A model generated the notes under the pieces. It was not told where the DNA came from and did not search any database. It saw only the letters and a program-made list of their open reading frames with translations. 64,000 nt of DNA from Flavobacterium sp. GT3R68. Its GTDB lineage: Bacteria; Bacteroidota; Bacteroidia; Flavobacteriales; Flavobacteriaceae. A program made the position numbers and the translations under genes. Positions 45,108 through 54,236 of this stretch are shown piece by piece (the stretch's first letter is position 1; each line of letters starts with the position of its first letter). Where the stretch lies: assembly GCF_007109225.1 (NCBI RefSeq), contig NZ_VJZK01000003.1:310001-374000 (forward strand). Direction: 5' to 3'.

Positions 45108-45145
45108 AAACCAGAGTACAAAAAGAACTACTCTGGTTTTTATTG
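45108..45145 (-). terminator. Terminator between the DUF4331 pair and the TPR gene
   Basis: AAAACCAGAGTA (45108-45119) and TACTCTGGTTTT (45130-45141) form a 12-bp stem immediately after the DUF4331 stop (45150). In the minus direction it is followed by a T-rich run. It probably lets the DUF4331 pair be made in excess over the downstream TPR/receptor genes. Confidence 0.75.
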
Positions 45146-45149
45146 GGTT

Positions 45150-45695
45150 CTAGAACGGTGCGGCTAAATAAGGAAAAGCAGGTAAGAAAGCTTTATCATT
45201 AGCACCCACATTATCGGAAGTCAAGCTGGCGTTTGCCATTCCGTCTGACCCTCCAAAAATGAGCAGTAATTCGACATCAATTACATCATCTGCCAAAGCC
45301 CTTCCTGTCAGAACATTTGTTCCGTCGAAAAAAGTGGTCGTGCCGGTTTTAGCAACGTTTAATACATCAGTAGCCAAAAGGGTAGTCATATCCATTGCAG
45401 TCTGACCTAAAGCGTTTGTAGTAAATGCCGGATTTAAAGCTAACAATCTGGTTTGAAAAGTACTCTGATAACTGGCACCCATTGTAGAAGGAATAGTTAA
45501 GTTGAAAGCATCTTTCGGTGCTCCTGAAGCTATAAATACAGTATTTATTGCAGGTCTTGCCATTTGATCTTTTTGAGTATACGTTCCGCTGAAATCTACA
45601 TTAGGTTCATTAGAATCATCAGTGTCACAGTTTACAGAAACCATTGCACATAACAAGGCAACAGTTATTATTTTGAATTTATTTGTTTTACTCAT
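45150..45695 (-). CDS. DUF4331 domain protein, C-terminal half (lipoprotein)
   Basis: A 181-residue protein. I start it at ATG 45695 (MSKTNKFKIITVALLCAMVS), since this gives a lipoprotein signal with Cys near residue 22; the longer start at 45743 adds 16 polar residues. The mature part is the C-terminal module of DUF4331: DQMARPAINTVFIASGAPKDAFN, TTLLATDVLNVAK, NVLTGRALADDVIDVELLLIFGG and NDKAFLPAFPYLAAPF. In other phyla both modules lie in one chain; here the N-terminal module is the neighbouring gene. Function of DUF4331 unknown. Confidence 0.85.
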   Translation of the reverse strand: MSKTNKFKIITVALLCAMVSVNCDTDDSNEPNVDFSGTYTQKDQMARPAINTVFIASGAPKDAFNLTIPSTMGASYQSTFQTRLLALNPAFTTNALGQTAMDMTTLLATDVLNVAKTGTTTFFDGTNVLTGRALADDVIDVELLLIFGGSDGMANASLTSDNVGANDKAFLPAFPYLAAPF

Positions 45696-45768
45696 GGCTA
45701 TTTTATTTAGATTTTTAAGGAATTCATGAATCTTTGAGTTCATAGTTTTATTCGTTTATATGATGTTA

Positions 45769-46416
45769 TTATTTTTTCTTACTTTCTGCCCAAATGTTTA
45801 TTGTACTGGAAGAACCCAACATTGTTTTAGGAACTTCTACTATTAGAGAAAGAACATTGGTCCCAGCAAAAGTGTCAGTTCCCGGATTGTTAAATCCTGA
45901 TGCATTTCCCATTAAGATTGTTTTGAATTGATCTAAATCAAAAAAGAACGGATCATCTCTTGGTCCTGCAAAAAACTTCATTCCGTTTTGCTCAGCAGTA
46001 ATTGCTGTTCCACCATAACTGGATATAGCTACACTTCCTGAAGCCGCAGTAGTCTTAATAGTGCTTGTTGTTCCGGTTGTTCCAGGAGCTACCGGACCAA
46101 AGAAATACATTCTGTCTCCTCTTCGGATGGCCTGGATTACTAAATCTTCTACATTATCGCCTGTATTGTCGATATTAATTTCAATTAATGTATTTTCTGC
46201 AAATGTTGCAGCGGCTGTAGCACCCGGACTTAAAAGTCCCTGAGTATTTACCGCAAATACTAAATTGCTGCTTGTTTGACCTTGAAAGACATAGACATCT
46301 GTAATGTCGGCAGCGTTACCCGTTACTGCGGGAGCATCAACGTGATCTGCAGCTACTAAAATTAAACCTGAAATCGCAACCAGCGACAGACCTAATATCA
46401 TTTTTGTTTTTTTCAT
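45769..46416 (-). CDS. DUF4331 domain protein, N-terminal half
   Basis: A 215-residue exported protein with signal peptide (about residues 1-22) followed at once by the DUF4331 opening AADHVDAPAVTGNAADITDVYVFQ, then NTLIEINIDNTGDNVEDLVIQAI, FFAGPRDDPFFFDLDQFKTIL and VLSLIVEVPKTMLG. It lacks the RPAINTVFI module carried by the gene downstream. First gene of the locus, divergent from the ECF sigma gene across a 220-bp gap. Confidence 0.88.
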   Translation of the reverse strand: MKKTKMILGLSLVAISGLILVAADHVDAPAVTGNAADITDVYVFQGQTSSNLVFAVNTQGLLSPGATAAATFAENTLIEINIDNTGDNVEDLVIQAIRRGDRMYFFGPVAPGTTGTTSTIKTTAASGSVAISSYGGTAITAEQNGMKFFAGPRDDPFFFDLDQFKTILMGNASGFNNPGTDTFAGTNVLSLIVEVPKTMLGSSSTINIWAESKKK

Positions 46417-46606
46417 TGTATTATTATTTAAATGGTTATAACTCTACTTACGGGATTCTTTTCCTTTTGGTTTTAAAAAAAACACATAGATTTACCAAGT
46501 ATTTGATAGCCAATATATTACAATTATAAAATTATTATTAATCCGATATTTAATGTGTTTTAACTTCGACATCCATATAATTCCTTATTTTTAAAATCAA
46601 AAAGTA

Positions 46607-46614
46607 TAATTTTG
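46607..46614 (+). promoter_or_regulatory. -7 box before the ECF sigma gene
   Basis: TAATTTTG fits TAnnTTTG, 23 bp before the sigma factor ATG (46637). No TTG 17-23 bp upstream. The rest of the 220-bp divergent gap would hold the sigma-dependent promoter of the DUF4331 operon, which I cannot define from one copy. Confidence 0.35.
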
Positions 46615-46636
46615 CAATTGAAAAAATTACAAGTCT

Positions 46637-47167
46637 ATGAGCCAGGAAGAATTACTAGTTTTAATCCATAAAAAAGATGAGCGTGCTTTTACCCATATAT
46701 ATGATATGTATTCGAAAAGCCTGTTCGCTGTTATCAGTAATTTAGTAAAAGGTCGTGAGGAAGCCGAAGATGTCTTACAGGAGGTTTTTGTAAAAATCTG
46801 GAAAAACATTGATAGTTATAATGAAAGTAAAGGCAGATTCTATACCTGGATCCTCAACATTGCACGCAATACATCCATTGATAAACTGCGTTCTAAAGAT
46901 TTTAACAACAGTCAAAAAAACCTTTCTTCCGATAATTTCGTACATCTATTAGACGACAGTAACAAACTCACCAATAAAATTGATACCATTGGTATTCAAG
47001 AGTTTGTCAAAAAGTTAAAACCAAAATGCATTCAGATTATTAATCTGTTATTCTTTAAAGGATACACGCAACAGGAAGCATCTGATGAATTGGAAATACC
47101 GTTAGGGACGGTCAAAACCCAGAATAGAAATTGCATTAATGATTTAAGAAACTTTTTACAAGTATAA
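46637..47167 (+). CDS. ECF-type RNA polymerase sigma factor
   Basis: A 176-residue group 4 sigma factor. Region 2 spans about residues 10-80 (KRDERAFTHIYDMYSKSLFAVI equivalents, then EEAEDVLQEVFVKIWKNIDSYN and FYTWILNIARNTSIDKLRSK) and region 4 about 120-172 (CIQIINLLFFKGYTQQEASDELEIPLGTVKTQNR, a helix-turn-helix). Its stop touches the ATG of the anti-sigma gene (TAAATG), so the two are co-translated. It probably drives its own operon and the divergent DUF4331 locus. Confidence 0.93.
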   Translation: MSQEELLVLIHKKDERAFTHIYDMYSKSLFAVISNLVKGREEAEDVLQEVFVKIWKNIDSYNESKGRFYTWILNIARNTSIDKLRSKDFNNSQKNLSSDNFVHLLDDSNKLTNKIDTIGIQEFVKKLKPKCIQIINLLFFKGYTQQEASDELEIPLGTVKTQNRNCINDLRNFLQV

Positions 47168-47953
47168 ATGGAAACGAAAGCATATATAGAATCAGGGATT
47201 TTGGAACTATACGTTTATGGTTTGCTAAGCGACCATGAGAATGAGGAAGTGAGTCTAATGGCGAAAAATAATACCGAAGTGAATGATGAAATCATTGCCA
47301 TTGAAAAAGCAATCGTTCATTTATCGACAAGTTTTTCCCCGTTTCTCTCTGCAGATAATTTTGAGAGAATAAAATCCAGGTTAGAAATAAAACACGGTAA
47401 AGTGATTAAAATGAAACCGAGAAGCAATTGGACCCAATATGTGGGTTGGGCTGCAGCTGTGGTATTATTGGCCGGTGTCGGTTATCAATACTACGAAATG
47501 GAGCAGACCAATACCGAAATTGTTACCATACAAAATGAAAAATTCAAATTAAATGAAGCGGTGGTTACCTTAGAACAGAAAAATAAACAGAGCGAATCCA
47601 CTTTAGCGGTCATCCGTGATGGTAAGAATACCGTGGTAAATCTGGGAGGTCAAACCGTGGCGCCCGAAGCTTTCGCGAAAATATACTGGAACAAGGATAC
47701 GCAGTCAGTCTATGTAGATGCGGCAGGATTGCCGGAACCACCGGAAGGAATGGTTTATCAGGTTTGGGCATTGAAACTGAACCCGCTTACCCCAACGAGC
47801 ATTGGTTTATTGGATAATTTCAAGGGAGGTAATCAAAAAATATTTGAAGTAAGTGCCACTGCTGATGCAGAAGCCTTCGGAATCACACTGGAACCGGCAG
47901 GCGGAAGTATTTCTCCAACCATGGAACAGCTTTACACATTAGGAAAAGTATAA
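47168..47953 (+). CDS. Anti-sigma factor (RskA-like)
   Basis: A 261-residue single-pass membrane protein: cytoplasmic N-terminus (LELYVYGLLSDHENEEVSLMAKNN, an anti-sigma zinc-less helical domain), one transmembrane helix near 92-110 (WTQYVGWAAAVVLLAGVGYQYY), a short coiled coil, and a periplasmic RskA C-terminal domain (AKIYWNKDTQSVYVDAAGLPEPPEGMVYQVWALK and FGITLEPAGGSISPTMEQLYTLG). It should hold the upstream sigma factor at the membrane until a periplasmic signal. Confidence 0.92.
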   Translation: METKAYIESGILELYVYGLLSDHENEEVSLMAKNNTEVNDEIIAIEKAIVHLSTSFSPFLSADNFERIKSRLEIKHGKVIKMKPRSNWTQYVGWAAAVVLLAGVGYQYYEMEQTNTEIVTIQNEKFKLNEAVVTLEQKNKQSESTLAVIRDGKNTVVNLGGQTVAPEAFAKIYWNKDTQSVYVDAAGLPEPPEGMVYQVWALKLNPLTPTSIGLLDNFKGGNQKIFEVSATADAEAFGITLEPAGGSISPTMEQLYTLGKV

Positions 47954-47974
47954 CTCCAAATAGTATATAAAAAG

Positions 47975-48010
47975 AAAAAGGTTCAACTGTAAAGCTGAAC
48001 CTTTTTTTTA
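47975..48010 (+). terminator. Intrinsic terminator of the sigma/anti-sigma operon
   Basis: AAAAAGGTTCA (47975-47985) pairs with TGAACCTTTTT (47996-48006) around a 10-nt loop with a following T run. It also lies just beyond the converging ccsBA stop (48027). Confidence 0.8.
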
Positions 48011-48026
48011 TGTTCCAATACCAGAA

Positions 48027-51000
48027 CTATTTTTTATAATACTTTCTATATTTTGGATAAGTGATGGCGCCAATTACAGTTATTGCAGCCAAAGAATACT
48101 TAATCCAATCCAATGAATTTGCCTCCCCGCTCGCATACGAATGCAATCCCACCAAATGGAAGTTGACCCCATAATATGTAAACAGAATAGAAATAAACGC
48201 ATACATACTCATCAGGTTGAAAATCCATTTTCCTCTCATTGCAGGGACAAATCGGGAGTGAATCACAAACGCATAGACCATAATACTGATTAAGGCCCAG
48301 GTTTCTTTTGGGTCCCAACCCCAGTAACGGCCCCAACTTTCATTGGCCCATTGCCCTCCAAGGAAATTTCCGATGGTCAGCATCACCAATCCGATGGTCA
48401 ATGACATTTCGTTGATATAGGTTATCTCTTTAATATTAAGCGCCATTTTGGCTCTGTTTTTATCATTGGTACATAAAATCAATATCAGCGAAACCAATCC
48501 TAAAATCATTCCTAATGCAAACGGACCATAACTGGCCACAATTACCGCTACGTGAATCATTAACCAATACGAATTTAATACCGGCTGTAAGTTCGCTATT
48601 TCCGGATCAACCCAGTTCATATAGGCAGCCATTAATATCATGGACGTTACAAATGAAGAGGAAGCCACAGTCAATTTTGATTTTCTGTCGAAAGCCAAAC
48701 CAAAAAACATCGTAGCCCAAGCTACATAAATAATGGATTCGTACGCATTACTCCATGGTGCATGCCCCGAAATATACCAACGTGCAATCAGGCCTAACGT
48801 ATGGGCTGCGAAAAGCAAACCTATAATGATGTGCATTATATTTACAGAGACCGCCATGAATTTGTTTTCCTTGAAGATTTTCACCACTGTCAAAATCAAC
48901 ATCAGGATTCCGGCGAGCATATAGAGATAAAACAATCTTTTGAAGACGTCATATTTATTATACAGAACTTCAGAGGTGATCTTATCTTCGCTCGGAATGA
49001 CTTTATCACCAAATTTGCGTTGAAATTTCTTGATGCCTTCCAGATAAAAATCTGATTCCTTGTAATTGCTTTTTACATTGGAAGTTTGTAAAGACTGTAA
49101 ATACAATGGCAAAATCTGGGATGTAAAAGTAGAATCCATACCTTTTAAACCGGCATGATTCAATTCTAAATGAGAAACCCATTTGTTGTTGGCGTCATTC
49201 GGAATAGGGAAAATTTTTAGGATGCTTCCGCTTAAGGCCGAATTCATCAGATTGATTTTCTTGTCCGTTTCCACAAAATCCTTTTGGAACTGGTTCGGAT
49301 TTGCTACTTTATAGGCTTCATCCAAATAAGGTGATAATTTGTAATTTCCTTTGCTATCAAAAAACGCAACAAACGGGGCCAACTTTTGCTCGGCAGGAAT
49401 CCCAATAATCCTACGGATACTGTCATTCCCTTTGTTGATATAAATTAATGGAATTTCAAACCAGGCATTTGGGAACTGCGTCATCGACAGAAACACCTGA
49501 TCGGAACTCATTCCGTTATAGGAATCCTTGTGGCTCACTTTTCTCAACAATTCAGAAGAGAATGTATTGACCGGTTTCATCCTTCCTCCATTATCTTGGA
49601 CAATCAGTCTTCCAAATTTTTCAGCGTGTTCCGGAGAAACTTTGAACTTCTGGATCAAAGAGTCAATTTGTTTCGTGGAAATAGGTTTTTCAGTATGATT
49701 TTGACCCAAAGCATTGAAACTTAAAAATAAGATAATTAGGGAGATTAATTTTGATTTTTTTGTTTTCACTACTTCTAATTTTCTTTTCAGATCTGCAAAT
49801 CGGGAATGCTTTGTAAACATGATTGCCATTAATCCGAAAAACAGCATGAAATAACCAACATACGTAACCCAGGTACCCCAGAAATCATGGTTAACCGATA
49901 ATACGGTTCCTTTTTCATCCGGATCGAAAGAAGCCTGGAACAAACGGAATCCGCGATAATCTAATACATTATTCATGAATATTCGGGCATCAAAGGTTTT
50001 AGCCGAATCCTGAACGGTCACCTTACTTTCAAAGGCAGAATAACTTTTCTCGGTTCCGGGATATTTGGTAGCAATGAAATCATTCAATTTGATTTTAAAA
50101 GGCAGTGTATAAGCCTTGCTTCCATAGAAAAAAGTATAATCCAGTTTACCAATTTTAAAAACCTGAGGCTCCCCTATTTTTCCTTTAGAACCAAGAAGCG
50201 TAATTTCCTTTTCCTGCCCTTCCGCTTTAAGCGTTATCACTAAGGCATCGTCTTGGTTTTTGGCTTTGTAATCATTTTTGGATGTATAGGCTTTGACACC
50301 TTTTATGGCCGGTTCCGGAAAAACGAACTGCGTCCCGCCAACGTTATACAACGAACGCATCATTAACGGCTGAAGTGAATCTTTCACTACTTTGCCCTGC
50401 ATTTTGTCTGCCATTCGCATAAACTGACCGTCAAAAGGAGTCTGAATGGTGTAACTTTCTCCTGTAGTGGTAATATTGGTAGCTCCTTTTGTATATTTAT
50501 TCAGGGCAAAAAGCATGTTGTGGATATTTTGGACCTCACCTGCTTTTAAATAATGTTCATGACGGGTTCCATCACCGGATTCCACCATTTTTAGGTAAAC
50601 AATACCGATTGCATCTTCTTTAACGGTTTCGGTCGCCCCCATAATAAAGTTTTTGTATTCTACTTCAAATGGTGTCTGATCAAAATTATCGGAGATCGAG
50701 AAATCATTCAATCTGAGTGTAAAATCTTTTGAAATTGAGAAAAAATAAAAATTTATAAATGCATTGCCTTTAACATCTGGAGCAAGCAGCACTGGTTTCT
50801 CAAAAACCCGGCGTTTCATTGCACCTTCATGTTCTCCGTCAACAAAAAATGTCAAATAGGATTTGTCTGAATAAATTTGGTTTTCTGCTGCGCCTTCACG
50901 GATCGGCATCATTCCTTCATAACTGATGTAGCGGGTAATGAAAGCACCGGTAATGATAAAAATGAATGAAAGATGAAGTATCAAGGTAGCCCATTTCTCT

Positions 51001-51221
51001 TTTCGGAGTAAATTATATCGTTTGATGTTTCCGATGAAATTGATGACAAAAAACAACATGATTCCTTCGAACCACCAGGCATTATACACTAAAATTCGAG
51101 CTGTATCCGTATTGTATTTACTTTCGATAAAGGTTCCTAAGGCCATTGCTGTTGCAAATGATAAAAACAAAAAAGCCATTAATCGGGTAGAAAATAAAAA
51201 GGAGTATATTTTTTTATCCAT
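48027..51221 (-). CDS. Fused cytochrome c assembly protein CcsB-CcsA (ResBC)
   Basis: A 1064-residue system II heme handling and ligation protein that attaches heme to cytochromes c outside the membrane. ATG 51221 (MDKKIYSFLFSTRLMAFLFLSFATAMALGT) is preferred to the ATG at 51254. The ResB/CcsB half (to about 480) is followed by a helix and a periplasmic region (HAEKFGRLIVQDNGGRMKPVNTFSSELL) and then the CcsA half with HAPWSNAYESI and the heme-binding WWD motif WGRYWGWDPKETWA. Such fusions are characteristic of Bacteroidetes. Monocistronic. Confidence 0.95.
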   Translation of the reverse strand: MDKKIYSFLFSTRLMAFLFLSFATAMALGTFIESKYNTDTARILVYNAWWFEGIMLFFVINFIGNIKRYNLLRKEKWATLILHLSFIFIITGAFITRYISYEGMMPIREGAAENQIYSDKSYLTFFVDGEHEGAMKRRVFEKPVLLAPDVKGNAFINFYFFSISKDFTLRLNDFSISDNFDQTPFEVEYKNFIMGATETVKEDAIGIVYLKMVESGDGTRHEHYLKAGEVQNIHNMLFALNKYTKGATNITTTGESYTIQTPFDGQFMRMADKMQGKVVKDSLQPLMMRSLYNVGGTQFVFPEPAIKGVKAYTSKNDYKAKNQDDALVITLKAEGQEKEITLLGSKGKIGEPQVFKIGKLDYTFFYGSKAYTLPFKIKLNDFIATKYPGTEKSYSAFESKVTVQDSAKTFDARIFMNNVLDYRGFRLFQASFDPDEKGTVLSVNHDFWGTWVTYVGYFMLFFGLMAIMFTKHSRFADLKRKLEVVKTKKSKLISLIILFLSFNALGQNHTEKPISTKQIDSLIQKFKVSPEHAEKFGRLIVQDNGGRMKPVNTFSSELLRKVSHKDSYNGMSSDQVFLSMTQFPNAWFEIPLIYINKGNDSIRRIIGIPAEQKLAPFVAFFDSKGNYKLSPYLDEAYKVANPNQFQKDFVETDKKINLMNSALSGSILKIFPIPNDANNKWVSHLELNHAGLKGMDSTFTSQILPLYLQSLQTSNVKSNYKESDFYLEGIKKFQRKFGDKVIPSEDKITSEVLYNKYDVFKRLFYLYMLAGILMLILTVVKIFKENKFMAVSVNIMHIIIGLLFAAHTLGLIARWYISGHAPWSNAYESIIYVAWATMFFGLAFDRKSKLTVASSSFVTSMILMAAYMNWVDPEIANLQPVLNSYWLMIHVAVIVASYGPFALGMILGLVSLILILCTNDKNRAKMALNIKEITYINEMSLTIGLVMLTIGNFLGGQWANESWGRYWGWDPKETWALISIMVYAFVIHSRFVPAMRGKWIFNLMSMYAFISILFTYYGVNFHLVGLHSYASGEANSLDWIKYSLAAITVIGAITYPKYRKYYKK

Positions 51222-51410
51222 TGGGTTGGAATTATATTTTTTTAAGTGGCACAAAAGTAACTAAAAATGTTGATTCATATACAGGTTAAAATCGGGTTTT
51301 AAGCGTTAAATAATATATAATGTTTACGCTAAAAATTTGCTGACAAAATCACAAAATTTAAACCCTGATTCAGATTCCGAAATGAGTTTTTTTTTTAATA
51401 ATTTAGCCGA

Positions 51411-52181
51411 ATGATTAAAGTGAGTATTATTGGTTCCGGAAATGTGGCCCAGCATTTAATAAAAGCTTTCACAGAATCCCAAAATATGGGGAATGTGGAG
51501 TTGGTTCAGGTATTTTCCAGACAAAAAGACACTGTGACACATCTCATTGCTGAGGATAAAATCGTTACTGATTTTGACGCTTTGGCCGAAGCTGATTTGT
51601 ATATTATTGCCGTTTCAGATAATGCCATTGCTGAGGTTTCTTCGCAGTTACCATTCAAAAACCGCTTGGTCGTGCATACTTCGGGAAGCGTCCCGATGAC
51701 TGCCATAGATACTGATAACAGAAAAGGTGTTTTTTATCCATTACAGACTTTCAGCAAAAATAAAACCATTGACTACACTATCATTCCAATATGCCTTGAA
51801 AGTGAAAATGCAACTGATTTCCAATTATTGGAAACTGTGGCCAAAGGGATTTCGGATGCTGTTTTCGCCATCAATTCAGACCAGCGTCAGGCTTTGCATG
51901 TAGCTGCGGTATTTGTGAATAATTTTGTGAATCACCTGTACCAAATCGGAAGTGAGATTTGTAAGGAAAACCAGGTACTGTTTGATATCCTAAAACCTTT
52001 AATCCAGGAAACTGCAGAAAAAATTCTTACCCTTACCCCGGGAGAAGCCCAAACCGGCCCTGCCAAACGCAATGACAGCTCCACTATTGATACGCATCTG
52101 GCTTTTTTAACAGATGATAACCATAAAGCTATCTATCAATTACTAACACAATCCATCCAAAATAATGGCCAAGAGTTATAA
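51411..52181 (+). CDS. Rossmann-fold/DUF2520 dehydrogenase-like protein
   Basis: A 256-residue protein with an N-terminal NAD(P)-binding Rossmann domain (VSIIGSGNVAQHLIKAFTE, a GxGxxA/G-type loop) and a C-terminal DUF2520 helical domain (QALHVAAVFVNNFVNHLYQIG, LTPGEAQTGPAKRND). The arrangement resembles F420/NADP oxidoreductases and pyrroline-5-carboxylate reductase-like enzymes, substrate unknown. First gene of a compact operon; its 3' end overlaps the kdsC gene by 17 bp. Confidence 0.88.
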   Translation: MIKVSIIGSGNVAQHLIKAFTESQNMGNVELVQVFSRQKDTVTHLIAEDKIVTDFDALAEADLYIIAVSDNAIAEVSSQLPFKNRLVVHTSGSVPMTAIDTDNRKGVFYPLQTFSKNKTIDYTIIPICLESENATDFQLLETVAKGISDAVFAINSDQRQALHVAAVFVNNFVNHLYQIGSEICKENQVLFDILKPLIQETAEKILTLTPGEAQTGPAKRNDSSTIDTHLAFLTDDNHKAIYQLLTQSIQNNGQEL

Positions 52182-52692
52182 AGAAGTAATGAATAACATT
52201 TCTACGTTTATTTTTGACGTAGATGGCGTTTTGACTGACAGTTCAGTTCATATTACTCCTACGGGAGAAATGCTCCGAATTATGAATATCCGCGATGGGT
52301 ATGCCATGAAAGCAGCTGTGGAAAGCGGCTACCATGTATGTATCATTTCAGGAGGAAGCAACGAGGGAGTACGAATCCGATTGAGAAATCTGGGTATTAC
52401 TGATATTTTTCTCGCTACGCCCGATAAAGTGGAAACTTTTAAAGAATACACCGAATTGTACAATATAAAACCCGAACAGGTGTTGTATATGGGAGATGAT
52501 ATTCCCGATTATCATGTGATGCAGTTAGTGGGATTGCCTTCTTGTCCGCAGGATTCAAGCCCGGAAATTAAAGCAATTTCAACCTACATCTCCCATAAAA
52601 ACGGAGGCCGTGGTGCCGTTCGGGATGTTATTGAACAAGTGATGAAAGTTCAGGGCAAATGGCACTTATATTACGATGGAAAACACGATTAA
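52165..52692 (+). CDS. kdsC: 3-deoxy-D-manno-octulosonate 8-phosphate phosphatase (KdsC)
   Basis: A 175-residue HAD-superfamily phosphatase of the KDO pathway feeding lipopolysaccharide. The HAD motifs are DVDGVLTDSS (nucleophile Asp), IISGGSN, and MGDDIPDYHVM; the family hallmark start ISTFIFDVDGV is intact. Small size and lack of cap domain fit KdsC. Translation probably couples to the upstream gene through the overlap. Confidence 0.9.
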   Translation: MAKSYKEVMNNISTFIFDVDGVLTDSSVHITPTGEMLRIMNIRDGYAMKAAVESGYHVCIISGGSNEGVRIRLRNLGITDIFLATPDKVETFKEYTELYNIKPEQVLYMGDDIPDYHVMQLVGLPSCPQDSSPEIKAISTYISHKNGGRGAVRDVIEQVMKVQGKWHLYYDGKHD

Positions 52693-52719
52693 ATTTACCT
52701 TTAAAACTGAACACTTCTA

Positions 52720-53652
52720 ATGCTTCACATTTTTAAACTCATTCGGTACCAGAACCTTTTGATGCTTGCTTTTATGCAGCTAATCTTTAGATATGGGTTT
52801 CTCAAATTACAAAATGTTCCCCTCGCCCTTGCAGACTGGCAATATATTTTGTTTGTATTATCTACTGTTTGCATAGCAGCGGGCGGTTATATCATTAATA
52901 ATATTTTTGACCAGGAAACTGATAGCGACAATAAACCCAATAAAATCATCGTCGGAAAACATATTTCTGAAAGTATGGCCTATAATTATTATGCCGGATT
53001 TACAGTAATTGGTGTGGCATTAGGTTTTTATTTGTCGAATGTCATCCTGAAGCCCGGTTTCTCGGCAATATTTATTATTATGGCCGCCACGTTGTATCTG
53101 TATGCGACCAGCATGAAACAAAGCTTATTGATTGGAAACGTCATCGTTGCTTTATTACTTGCGTTCAGTGTGGTACTTATTGGTATTTTTGACTTGTTTC
53201 CTGCCACCTATGAAGAAAACCGTCCCCGAATGGGAGTGTTGTTTGGGATTCTTCTGGATTACGGGATTTTTACCTTTCTCATTAATTTCATACGCGAAAT
53301 CGTCAAGGACCTCGAAGATGTAAATGGCGATTATAATCAGGGAATGAGTACTCTCCCTATTGTTATGGGCATACAACGGACAACGATGATTGTTTTTGCC
53401 TTGAGTTTTATTCCGATTCTGGCCATTATTTACTATCTGAAATTTTACGTTTTTACGGCCGATTTAATGTTCAGTGCGATATTTGCGATAATTTTTATCC
53501 TGGCACCTTTATTTTATTTTTCTGTAAAAATCTGGTCCGCAAAAAAGCAAAATGATTTTAAACACCTGAGTACGGTTTTAAAATGGATTATGTTTTTTGG
53601 AATTCTCTCCATATTAGTAATCAGCCTAAATATGAAACACAATGCTGGGTAA
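52720..53652 (+). CDS. UbiA-family prenyltransferase (geranylgeranylglycerol-phosphate type)
   Basis: A 310-residue membrane prenyltransferase with nine helices. The first Asp-rich motif is NNIFDQETDSDNKPNK and the second REIVKDLEDVNGD, binding polyprenyl diphosphate through Mg2+. It differs from menA in the window and resembles the Bacteroidetes proteins annotated as geranylgeranylglycerol-phosphate geranylgeranyltransferase-like. The acceptor is unknown. Its stop overlaps the maf start by 11 bp. Confidence 0.85.
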   Translation: MLHIFKLIRYQNLLMLAFMQLIFRYGFLKLQNVPLALADWQYILFVLSTVCIAAGGYIINNIFDQETDSDNKPNKIIVGKHISESMAYNYYAGFTVIGVALGFYLSNVILKPGFSAIFIIMAATLYLYATSMKQSLLIGNVIVALLLAFSVVLIGIFDLFPATYEENRPRMGVLFGILLDYGIFTFLINFIREIVKDLEDVNGDYNQGMSTLPIVMGIQRTTMIVFALSFIPILAIIYYLKFYVFTADLMFSAIFAIIFILAPLFYFSVKIWSAKKQNDFKHLSTVLKWIMFFGILSILVISLNMKHNAG

Positions 53653-54226
53653 AACTTTAAATAAATACAATATAATTCTGGCATCAGGCTCACCGAGAAG
53701 ACAACAGTTTTTCAAAGATCTGGATCTGGATTTTGAAATTCGTCTAAAAGAAATCGAAGAAGTTTATCCTCCGAATCTCATTGAAGAAGATATTACCGAT
53801 TATTTGGCTGTACTGAAAAGTGACGCTTTTGAAGGGGAACTGAATGAAAATGATTTGCTTATCACCAGCGACACAATAGTCTGGCATCAAAACAAGGCAT
53901 TAGGAAAACCGAAGGATTATGATGATGCCTTTGCGATGTTAAAGTCTCTTTCCGATAACACCCATAAGGTGATTACTTCGGTTTGTTTCAAAACCAAAAC
54001 CAATGTTGAGGTGATTTCTGAAACTACTTTTGTTACTTTCAATGAACTCAGCGATGAAGCAATCCGGTATTATCTTGAAAAATACGAGCCTTACGACAAA
54101 GCCGGCTCCTATGGAATTCAGGAATGGATTGGTTTTATCGGGGTCTCCAAAATTAATGGTTCGTATGCTAATGTTATGGGAATGCCAGTGGACAAAGTAT
54201 ATGATTATTTGAGTAAATTAGCTTAA
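53642..54226 (+). CDS. maf: Maf-like nucleotide pyrophosphatase
   Basis: A 194-residue house-cleaning nucleoside triphosphate pyrophosphatase. ILASGSPRRQQFFKDL at the start, SDTIVWHQNKALGKP in the middle and YDKAGSYGIQEWIG with VMGMPVDKVY at the end are the Maf motifs. It starts inside the last codons of the prenyltransferase gene, so it is the same operon. Confidence 0.95.
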   Translation: MLGKTLNKYNIILASGSPRRQQFFKDLDLDFEIRLKEIEEVYPPNLIEEDITDYLAVLKSDAFEGELNENDLLITSDTIVWHQNKALGKPKDYDDAFAMLKSLSDNTHKVITSVCFKTKTNVEVISETTFVTFNELSDEAIRYYLEKYEPYDKAGSYGIQEWIGFIGVSKINGSYANVMGMPVDKVYDYLSKLA

Positions 54227-54236
54227 AACTAGAAAT

